In this document: positions 9,549 to 18,066 of the stretch, piece by piece
Position numbering within the stretch: the stretch's first letter is position 1
Layout: every line of letters starts with the position of its first letter
Source of the DNA: Guillardia theta CCMP2712
Lineage: Eukaryota; Cryptophyceae; Pyrenomonadales; Geminigeraceae
NCBI RefSeq assembly: GCF_000315625.1
Contig: NW_005434665.1
Span: forward strand, 1,004,796 to 1,031,257
Length of the DNA: 26,462 bases
Direction: 5' to 3'
Position numbers and translations under genes: made by a program
Notes under the pieces: generated by a model
The model's input: only the letters and a program-made list of their open reading frames with translations
What the model was told of the DNA's origin: nothing
The model's database searches: none

Positions 9549-9632
9549 TAGGAGGAGGAGGAGGAGGAGGAGGAGGAGGAGGAGGAGGAGGAGGAGGAGG
9601 AGGAGGAGGAGGAGGAGGAGGTGGTGGTGGTT
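9549..9632 (+). repeat. (GGA)n-(GGT)n microsatellite
   Basis: About 24 GGA units are followed by four GGT units. It has the same compound order (GGA then GGT on the + strand) as the RRP12 intron microsatellite, but is intergenic here. Confidence 0.95.
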
Positions 9633-9997
9633 GGGAGAGGAAGAAGTCAAAGTAGAGGTGGGAGAGAAGGGCAGGGACAGCAGCAGTGACTTCCCCCTGG
9701 TGAGTAGTCACTCAGTCAGGCTAAGAGATCAGGGAGAGTTGACCGCAAGAGAATGAACATTGAAGACGTGAACGAACATGGATGATGGAGGGTGAAAGAG
9801 TATTCAAGACCCGATCAGTTCAAGGTGCTGTCCAATAGGTTATACGGGCATGAACAAGGAGGCACAAAGTCAGACAATAAGCTCCCCGCCACTCGTTGCT
9901 ATTGTGGTTGGTGCTGTTGTTGTAGACCCATAGAGGGAAGGGAGGGAGGCTCGGAGGGAGAGGGGAGGAGACGGGATAATGATGTGCAAGGGCAGGA
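9633..9997. other. Intergenic / 5' flank of the PDZ gene
   Basis: No supported gene. Short open frames on both strands look like chance. The last 60 bp are purine-rich, and the leader of the gene starting at 9998 probably lies here. Confidence 0.5.
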
Positions 9998-12225
9998 ATG
10001 AACAATCAGAGGCAACCATTCACGAGCTCTTATTATAATCCAGCGCCGGGCTTTCATGAAATTGTCCATCTCGTACAACAAGAGCGCAGATCCGGTGAAG
10101 CAGATCAGCAGGAGTGCATCAAGAAGGGAATGACTCTTCCACCAGCAGATGATCAGCCACTGAGGTATGGCATCGGAATGACCATCTCCGACGAGTATCC
10201 CTACACCGTTCAATCGATGAGAGATCTTGTCGACGCGGATGACAGTCAGCAGAATCAATGATGCCTTGTCGAATCTTATTCGTATTTGTCCTTAGGATCG
10301 TTGGAAGGACAACTGCAACCAGGAGACATTGTGACATCCATTGATGGCGCTTGGTTGACCAGTGACATCGACATAAAGCAGGCGAGTTTGCTCTTTCCTT
10401 GCCGGTAAACCAGACCTGAAATATTCTTGTGTCGATTCAGCTGAAAGAGAATGTGTTGGGTACTTTTGGAACGTTGGTTGAGATCGGGTGTGTTACCGTC
10501 CACAGCTTGCCGATGATTCAACCATTGATGAGATTCCTTTAGTTTCTTGTCAAGCACGACTGGAGTTCGGAAGTATATCAGAGCAAAGCGACACTTACCG
10601 GTCGAGCACATCAGGGTTCCTTCGATTGTGAGATTGTGCCCGGGTGCTTCTGTTGAGCTCCTGATTGTCATTTTTACAGCCTTCCGATTCACATCAGAGT
10701 GTGATGGTCTCACAAGATGAAGGTTGATCTCTGCCTTGAAGATTCTTTGATTGAGTTTTCATGCGGGAATAGATGACATGGCCCATCATCCCTTCAATTT
10801 CAGCAATGGGCACCTACACTATGCAAATCCCTTGAACACCTTGTACAAAGCAATCTACAACGCAATGCAACATGCCAAAAATCGAGACGATACGATGATG
10901 CAGAGATTGATCGTGCAGATCAAAGAGGAGATTGAAAGGATCGAGGAGATTCCAAGCCGTTCTTCAAGGTTGTCCAATGATGAGAAGAGCAATCTTGAGG
11001 AGAGAGAGGAGATGGAGTCATTGAACCAGAAGCTCAGAAACGAACTACAACAGAGAGAGCAAGAAGTTACCAACCTCAAAGCTCTCATGCAAGAAAAGTC
11101 CAACGCTTTGGCTGAAATTTTGAAAATGAAAGAGAACGAAGTTCAGGGGGCTAGGGCCGCGTTTGCTAAGGTTTCAGAAGACTACGAGAGAGCTCGAGCT
11201 GAGAATGAAAAGCTCGTAGCGAGTCAGGCAGAGCTTGAGGCATCCATTGGATCTTCTCAGACCTTGCAGGATCAAAACCTCCAACTTCGGCGGATGGTGA
11301 CTGGGCAAGAAGCGGCTATCGAGGAGCTACAACAGTTGGTGAACGACTTGCAAGCGAGGAAGGAGATGCAGGAAAACATCTCGAGCGACCTGAAGCTTAT
11401 CGTCAACGAAAAGGAAGATTTGATCGAGAAGCTTCAAGTCGCTGTTGAAGAATCAGAAAGCTCTTTGCACAAGAGTGAAAACTCGGTCCAACAAATATCA
11501 GAGCAGTTGGAAACGAAAGTGAGTGAGCTGGAAGCTGCGCTGCTGGTGATCCAGAAGATGAAGACAGAAATACAGAGCAGGCAGGACGAATTCGAATCAC
11601 TTGTACACCAGCTGAATCAGAGCCAGCAAGAAATACAGAGACTTACTTCAAGATTAGATGCAATCGATCACACCAGCGCTGACGATCAACTTGCCCTTCA
11701 AGTCACGGAGAAGTACCAGAACGCCCTTGCCCAGATGGAAGATGATAAGAGATTGATCCAAAGACTTGAAAACGAACAGAACAAACTGAAATCATCGTTA
11801 AAGGGATCAGACGAAAGGATTGCCTATATCAGCTCCGAGTGGAAGCGAGCTCTAGAAAACGAGAGAAAACTTCGCTCTCAGGAGAACGTCGAGGCTGAAG
11901 AGAAGATGGCGATCTTTGAGGGGGAAATCGAGCGACTCAAGAAAGAAGGTGAACCTGACACGTGCTGTGAAATGTGTTTGACCTTTACTCTTTTGGAGCA
12001 GTCGAGATGTATAGAAACAACGCAAGCAGGCCGAAGCCCCTTGCAACTAACACAACACACAACCAGATGCCCGCAGGCAACATCAAGGTCGTGAAGAAGA
12101 TGGATCAGAGCAGAGAGTCTCCTCGCTCCTCTCGCTGCCTTCAATGTCGCAACCTTGACGATAAGCTTCGCATGCTCAATTTCTATCTATCCTGCATTCC
12201 TGTTCCGGTCAATGAATACCCCTAG
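9998..12225 (+). CDS. PDZ-domain protein with long coiled coil
   Basis: Not a named family. Exons 9998-10244, 10296-10381, 10441-10487, 10555-10600, 10680-10722, 10773-11948 and 12002-12225 join to 623 codons with no stop. Seen: an N-terminal PDZ-like domain at about residues 55-135, with the carboxylate loop YGIGMTI, GQLQPGDIVTSIDG and LKENVLGTFGTLVEIG. A large exon follows with about 350 residues of nearly uninterrupted heptad-rich Glu/Lys/Gln coiled coil. The basic C-terminus has a CLQC pair. No signal peptide or membrane span, so probably cytoplasmic. PDZ domains usually bind C-terminal peptides and the coil suggests an oligomeric scaffold; both are inference. Intron 10382-10440 is GC-AG. 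The start was chosen as the first ATG in the exon; an upstream exon cannot be excluded. Confidence 0.78.
10382..10440 (+). other. GC-AG intron in the PDZ gene
   Basis: The donor AAGCAG|gcgagt and acceptor gattcag|CTG keep phase 0 and join DIDIKQ to LKENVLG inside the PDZ domain. The GT three bases downstream would shift frame and hit a stop. This fits the GC-AG donor consensus well. Confidence 0.75.
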
Positions 12226-12451
12226 CCTGATTACCCCCACCCTACCTTTGACCAGTAAATCATGAATTTTTTCCTAGTATTTTATTGAGGCGGGTTTGTA
12301 GGCTTTATCCTCCTTTGTTTGCTCCGGTTTGCCCTTCTTTTTCAGTCAATAAAAGAGAACTGACAAGAGCCCGACAGCTACGGGAGAGGGAGAAGAAGAA
12401 GAAGAAGAAGAAGAGACAGGGAATGATATGAAGATCGCGATGAAAACTTGA
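12226..12451. other. Intergenic between PDZ gene and GLG1-type gene
   Basis: It contains a C-rich block with ACCCTACC (12239-12246), A/T-rich DNA, an AATAAA (12348-12353) that could be the PDZ gene's polyadenylation signal about 120 bp after its stop, and a (GAA)n tract (12390-12413). It must also hold the promoter of the next gene. No GC island. Confidence 0.55.
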
Positions 12452-14457
12452 ATGCAGTGCAAGAAGTTCTGCCCGATATGGTGGCTTGCCTCTTCTCTGT
12501 TGCTGGCTTCCTCGATCAGCGCTATGAAGAGCAGGATGAACAGAAGGATGACGCTATGGAACTGCGCGTCTGATGTCCTTGCACTGTGCAGCGATGTTGA
12601 GCCTGGCGATGGGAGAATGGAGGCTTGCTTGATAGCACAGCATGCCTACTTGACCGCGATGTGTGCTGAGAAGAAGCAGAGCTCCTTTTCAGTCCCAATG
12701 TCATGCAAAGATCACGTTGAGACTCATTGCAGTGACATCATAGATGATGGATTGCGATTGACATGCCTGCGGAGAAATCATGAGAAGATATCTGCAGAAT
12801 GCAAGAATCACATGTCTGCGCTGGAATCAGACTCATGGGAGATGTTGCATCACCGATTTAAGAGTATCAGTGTAGATTCTCCCTGCACCAGAGCTTTCAT
12901 CCGAGCTTGCAGGAGTGTGACTTGCGGCAAAGGCGGTTTGCAGGACTGTGTTGCCAAGAACTGGCAGAGGCTTCACGCAGACTGCGGTCTTCTTCCTCCT
13001 GAAATGCCCGAGAAAGTGCATGAAGTCTGTCAGAAAGACTCGCTCATCTTGTGCAAGCACATCGCTCCGGGCAACAGCCGAGTCGGTGCTTGCCTGCGGC
13101 AGTTCGATGGGATAAGAACGAGAGATGGCTTGACCTTGAGTGATGATTGTCGTTCGGCTCTCATCCTTGAAGATGCCAAGATGGACATTGCTTGTGCTTC
13201 AGACGTCTCCAAGTTCTGTGGGCCGGATCATCGCTCACAGGAGGAACTTGTTTCTTGCCTCCGCCCGCACCAAGAGAAGCTGGTGAGAACGTTGATCTTG
13301 CTCGTCGGGCTTTCCTCATAGCTGTTTGCAGGCCATGGGATGTACAATCAGGAAACACATGCATGAGTTCTCTTCGAAGGCTCCCATGCATGAAAATCTA
13401 CACACAGGAGCTAGTGCAGAAGGTTGCACAGCAGACATCAGCAAGTTCTGTGCGGGGATACCGGCAGGGCAAGGCTTGATTCATGCTTGTCTTCTGAAGA
13501 ATAGGTAAGGAAGAGCATGGGGCATCGACAACCTTTGAGTGTCAGTTGAAGGCACAAACTCTCTCCACTGTGTCGAGTACCACGAGGACAAGTCGTTAAA
13601 CCCATCACGCAGACCTCGAGGTCTGTTGGTGATTCAGATCTCAACAGCTGACGATCTTGTCTCATCAGAAGTAGAATCGAAGAAGCGAGCGATGAGGCAA
13701 TGCGGACACTGGATGACGACATGGCCAAGCTCAAAAGCCTCATTGATAGAGAAGTCGAGGCGTTTCAGCAAGCCGATCTCGATTCTTCTGGAGACCTTGA
13801 TGTGCATGAATATGTCCTGGCGATCCGATACTTGCTCGCTGAGGTCAGTTGCCCTTTCCCTTCAGCTCGCTCACTCCCGTGTACTTCAGGACGACACCGT
13901 ACACATCCGCAGTACGTTCATGGAGGCCGACCTGGACGGGAGGTAGGCATTGATGGCTAGCTCCTGCTCGCTGACTGATGGCGGCAGCAACACAGTGGAC
14001 GCGTCAGAGTTTCACCTCTTTGCCAGCAAGAAGCTGAAGGATTCTTCCTCCAACACCACTGATGGCAACGTGAGCTCAGCCGGCACAAGCTCTACCCTAT
14101 CGACCGAGACAAGTCCTAAGGAGGGCGACAGCTCACGTAGGACAAGGAGGTTGAACGTTCTGCAGATCTTCTTCTCCAGGTTCGCCTTGTTCTCTCCCGA
14201 TGCCTCGCCGCTCACTCGCCCTCAGCAAGTGGATCTTCATTCCCGCACTCGTCGTGGTCGCTCTGATGGTCTTCACTTACCGCTCTAGTGTCCGTCGTGC
14301 TGAGAAGCCCAGCAAGTGGTTGGGTGTTCGTAGCCACAAGGTAGACAAGAGGAGAAGGGTCGTGCTCTGTTTCGTCTTGATCTTTCTGCAGCGGCAGGAG
14401 GGGCCCGGCAGGGATAACGTGCGAAGGCCGACGCCTGTCGCTCGCCGACGACCATGA
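12452..14457 (+). CDS. GLG1-type cysteine-rich repeat protein with two EF-hands and C-terminal membrane anchor
   Basis: Exons 12452-13282, 13332-13504, 13669-13843, 13890-13942, 13988-14149, 14226-14340 and 14392-14457 join to 524 aa. Seen: signal peptide (WWLASSLLLASSISA). Then about six cysteine-rich repeats over residues 37-334, pattern C-x3-[V/I]-x3-C ... CL (for example CASDVSKFCG, CTADISKFCAG, CQKDSLILCKH), as in Golgi apparatus protein 1. A short helix follows, then EF-hand loops at D371-E382 (DLDSSGDLDVHE) and D407-E418 (DLDGSNTVDASE), a Ser/Thr-rich stretch, a membrane span (about 466-483) and a basic tail. GLG1 proteins are Golgi/surface membrane proteins, so the repeats and EF-hands should face the lumen. 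I know of no GLG1 protein with EF-hands. Calcium binding is plausible from the loop residues but inferred. Confidence 0.83.
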
Positions 14458-14807
14458 CAGTGACGACCACGCCGCCGCACAGCGGCATGATTGTGACAGT
14501 GTTCAAGTTGTAGCTCAGCGGCGCCGGTGCAGCACGGTCTCTGGGCCAGTAGTCCGATCAGTCATCACGGTGATCCGGCGGCTCGCGAGAGTCAGCCTGT
14601 GACTCAGGCCCGGCTTCCCCCGGCGACGTGACTTAGTAGCAGTGCCAGCGCCGGGCCCGGCCCGGACCGTTCCGAGTTCCGGTACCGTAGTACCGTAAGG
14701 AAACGGTCCCACAGTGACTCCTAAACTTTCAACGGTTGAGAATTTCAATACAAGTTCCAAATCTTTAAGTCCAAACTTCAAAGTTTTGCCACCGCGTCTC
14801 TTCGTGC
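14458..14807. promoter_or_regulatory. GC-rich island before the gene at 14808
   Basis: It contains CCGGGCCCGGC (14651-14661), GGTACCGT (14681-14688), a second GTACCGT, and several GTGAC/CAGTGAC words. The first two are exact matches to the island at 3290-3795. The 3' 100 bp before the ATG turn A/T-rich. Probably the promoter of the next gene, judged from position. Confidence 0.45.
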
Positions 14808-16476
14808 ATGGCAATGCGTGAGGTAGTTCTCCGCGCGGGTCTGGCGGCCATGGTAGTCGTCCTCGTTGCCTTGACGGTCTACAAGAGGCAGGTAGGATGA
14901 AAGCTCTAAGATTGAAGGAGCTCAATTTGATCTCTTGATGAACTTGATGTCAGGGCCGAGGAAGAGAAGTTTTGCTTGGAAGGAATGTTTTGTCCTCCAG
15001 GGACAGTTGGCTGGGGAACAGAGCGAAAAATCTAGAGAAATCAGCTCAGATGTTGCAAAGAATGGCTAATGAGAAGATATCGGAGACCAAGAGGATCGAG
15101 GCGATGCAGTCGTTCTTGAAGCAGGCAAGGAGTGAGTTGAAGGCGTACTCAGCAAACATCGACGGCTTGGTGGAAGCAAGGGACTCCAACGTATCACCGC
15201 AAGTTCTCGATCAGGTAAATCTGATTGTTTTTGGCTCAGAGAGAAAGAGGAAGAGGGAGATTATATCTGATCGCTTTTGGCTGGAATTCTTACCATCGTC
15301 TTGTAGTTTCCGAGGGAAGCTGCTGAATTGCATGCTCTGATGGATCACACGCTGGGAGAAGCAGACGCCCTGTCGTTGAGTTTCGCACATGCCCCTGCCA
15401 TGCCCGCAAGAGAGTGGAAGAAGAGCACGGAGGTTGTTGTCGACTGTTATAGTGATTAATTTCTGCTGACCGTGGATACTGAATCAGCAGGTTCGCAAAC
15501 AGGTCAAGAAGTCTGTTCATCCCCAACAGTTGCATACAAGTTCAGCTGCTAGCTTGCGGGAGCAAAAGGTCAAGGCTGTTCTCAACAAGTTGAAGCAGGT
15601 GAAAGAATTCGAGAGAAAGATGAGAAACGTAAGTTTCTTGGACCCTGCCACTGCTGCCTGTGACTTCAAATCTTCAGCCTGCTCTGAGGAAGCAAGAAAC
15701 GTTGAAGCTGTTGGGACAAGTGACGGCGGCTGCCAGACACGGGCAGACGCACATGTTGGTTCAGCCTGGTCCGCTTCTTGGAGCGATGAACGTGAGGGAT
15801 GGAGCGCTGGTTGAATCCGACCCCAAATACAGACCAGCCGACATCGAGCAGGAGAGTGAAGACCCCGAGGTGATAAAGAATCAAACTGTGCCGGAGTACT
15901 CCATCGATGAAGACAAGGTTCTGATGCCTCTCTCTCTATCTGCGATGAAGTCATTCGTGCCTATCCTCAGGTTCTGGCCTGCAACGTTACGTGCCAGAGA
16001 GCGATCATCGACTCGACATTCGGTTTGACTTTTAAAGTTGCGTCAAAGTGTGTGCCCGAATGTGCGCATGGGCACTACATCATGAAATTGAGGGGCGAGC
16101 CTTTGCCGGCGTGGACCAATGTGGATCAGGTCGTTCAAGAAAGGAATGATTTTCATCGTGCTGAATTTGCAAAACGCTGGCAGTTGATTGAGCAGGACTC
16201 TCTCTGTCGCGAGGATCCGGAGTACAAGAAGTGCAAGCTGGATGCACTGGAGCCGGCGTGTGACAAGATCTCCGAGTTCATGCCTCAGGTTCCCTGATTT
16301 CCCTTGCTCGATCCTAACCTTCTAACTCGGTGCAGTACTGCCTCATTCATACTGAGGAGGGCATTTGCAAGCAGTGCAAACAAGCTCAGCTGTTTGAGGA
16401 GGATCTTGGGGAACATCACAGAAGCATTCTGTGTCGATCTAACGCGGAACGCTATGAGATCTGCTCGAAGAGATGA
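14808..16476 (+). CDS. Signal-anchored membrane protein with cysteine-rich C-terminal domain, unknown family
   Basis: Exons 14808-14891, 14954-15214, 15307-15432, 15491-15628, 15678-15917, 15971-16288 and 16336-16476 join to 435 aa with no stop. Seen: a short N-terminus, one hydrophobic span (about 8-25, AGLAAMVVVLVALTVY) and KRQ, which reads as a signal anchor or uncleaved signal. A charged helical region (about 45-280) follows. The last 150 residues have about a dozen cysteines in pairs (CNVTC, CVPEC, CKQC) and a HGHY motif. This looks like a disulphide- or zinc-stabilised domain, but I recognise no family. If the anchor is type II, the Cys-rich part is luminal or extracellular. It starts 350 bp after the GLG1-type gene on the same strand. 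Confidence 0.72.
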
Positions 16477-16686
16477 AGATGTTTGTTGTTGCTATGCATT
16501 CTTGAGATGCGTTCACAACACTCAAATTCCACTAGTTATATTACCCGTAAATTATTTCTTTCACAAATACATAAAAAGTCAGAGCCTCCTTGTCAGAGTT
16601 AACAGTCCTCCTATGGGATTCATAAAATGTGCTGGTAGCAGCATTCGAGCACACAAGCATGAGCCATGTGTCCTCGGTCTATCGGA
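16477..16686. other. Convergent intergenic spacer
   Basis: 210 bp between two converging stop codons. A/T-rich around 16530-16580, which probably serves both 3' ends. No other feature seen. Confidence 0.6.
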
Positions 16687-17382
16687 TCAAAAAGCGTAGG
16701 TTCGGCCTTTCCGAATCGGGTTGGCATCGGCTTGCACCTCCCTGTTGTTGTGGAACTCAGGAATCAGCATTCTTGAGCTGGTTGGCGAACTAGAGAAGAT
16801 GTTTGGAGGCACCAGGTGAGCAGAAGCAGCGCTCAAGACATTAGAGTCTGGTGCGGGCACTTGCGCTGCCCTCTGAGACGAATCATCCTGCATGAGAGCA
16901 AGCCATGTGGAGTCATCATATTCCTTGGGCTGTCGCTTCGAGGCTAAAGCATCCTCCCCCGAAAGGTTGGTCTCCTGACCTGCCGGCAAACTCGAGCGCA
17001 GCTTCACTCTCGTCTTTGAGCTCGCAGCTTCGTCTTGATAATCCCTGTCTTGCACAGTTCGTTTGTTTGCATAGCTGCCAAACAAGGGGAACATACTGCA
17101 GAAGTATATCGACATCTTCTTGAGTACCACACTGTTTCTCATGTTGTAGGACTTGTCTACAATAGGCCGAAGAATCGTATCGACTCGCCGAAACTGTTTG
17201 GTGCACCAAACATCGAGCTCGCCGGCACTGCTGAAGCCGAAAAAACTTGCACCATACACGAGCACTTGCTGCGCTTTCTCCACTGCTCTCGAGACATACG
17301 TCTTACGTTCAGCAACATGCTTGGTGTACGTCTTGAGGTTTTCATACGTGTAGACAACCAGAGTATCTTGGTTGTTACTCAT
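16687..17382 (-). CDS. Orphan protein of 231 aa
   Basis: A single open exon from ATG 17382 (MSNNQDTLVVYTYENLK) to TGA 16687. The first 120 residues look folded: helical, with SRAVEKAQQVLVYGASFFGF and RRVDTILRPIVDKS. The rest is polar and probably disordered (Ser/Pro/Asn-rich). No signal peptide or clear membrane span. The helical VDxxLxPxVDK pattern faintly recalls plant REF/SRPP lipid-droplet proteins, but this is too weak to name it. A tttcag-like acceptor just before the ATG (gttcag|g) leaves room for a spliced 5' leader. No other exon was found. Confidence 0.55.
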   Translation of the reverse strand: MSNNQDTLVVYTYENLKTYTKHVAERKTYVSRAVEKAQQVLVYGASFFGFSSAGELDVWCTKQFRRVDTILRPIVDKSYNMRNSVVLKKMSIYFCSMFPLFGSYANKRTVQDRDYQDEAASSKTRVKLRSSLPAGQETNLSGEDALASKRQPKEYDDSTWLALMQDDSSQRAAQVPAPDSNVLSAASAHLVPPNIFSSSPTSSRMLIPEFHNNREVQADANPIRKGRTYAF

Positions 17383-17940
17383 CCTGAACAATCAACAATG
17401 ATTATTCAACGTGCACGCAAGAACAACAAAACAACAGGCAAGCGATCGCCCTGAACAAAGTGCCTAAATCCTTCATTATGCACTGGTATGCTAAACTCGT
17501 ATATTCACAGGAAGCCTCCACTATCAAAAATGGGCAAACATGAGCGACAATCGAATATGCAGGCGAAGCGATGAGAGAGTTAGATGGGTAGCAGGATTTT
17601 CAAACACCAAGAGGCCAAAGGATCAGGAAAAAAAGAAAACAATAGACATTAAGAAGACCAGATGAAAGAGATCAAACAAACCGAGCACACAACGGGAAGG
17701 CATTAACAGGGGTTGGAAGAGTATAACAACGCGAAGGAAGAGGAAGGGAGGGGAATAAGGTACAGGAGGAGCAAGAAAGAGGACAAGGATGTAGAGAGAG
17801 GCTCGACGAAGAAAGCTTGAGAGGGGAGGAGGAGGGAGGGGAAGAAAAGCAGGCGAAGCATGGCGGGCTGTTGAGGCGACCAAAAGTCGTTTTTTGTATT
17901 GAAGTTTGAGCGACAAATGTATCCCCAAGGAACTTTGACG
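17383..17940. other. Intergenic or 5' leader of the minus-strand orphan gene
   Basis: The middle is A/purine-rich (17590-17850). Long open frames on the minus strand here are low-complexity Leu/Pro/Phe and start at non-ATG codons. Nothing else supported. Confidence 0.5.
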
Positions 17941-18066
17941 AGTCACCGGCGGGTCCCGGGCCGAGCCTCCGACCGGCGACTCCGGCGGCCAGCCGCTGGC
18001 TCGCCGGGTCGGCCCAGCCTGCCTCAGTACTAGGCCCAGGGCCGGGGGTTGTCTCAGTTGATCACT
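17941..18066. promoter_or_regulatory. GC-rich island between two minus-strand genes
   Basis: GC-rich with CCCGGGCC (17955-17962) and repeated CCGGCG/CGCCGG, resembling the other islands but without their exact 11-mer. It starts directly after the stop of the ADP-ribosylglycohydrolase-like gene (18067) and is 560 bp upstream of the next minus-strand ATG, so it may be that gene's promoter. Confidence 0.35.

Noticed and set aside
9456-9756. Poly-Leu, poly-Pro and poly-Arg frames
   Set aside because: Microsatellite artefacts in intergenic DNA.
16687-17382. Assignment as a REF/SRPP or perilipin-like lipid-droplet protein
   Set aside because: Only a faint helical pattern; no diagnostic motif, so it was left as an orphan.
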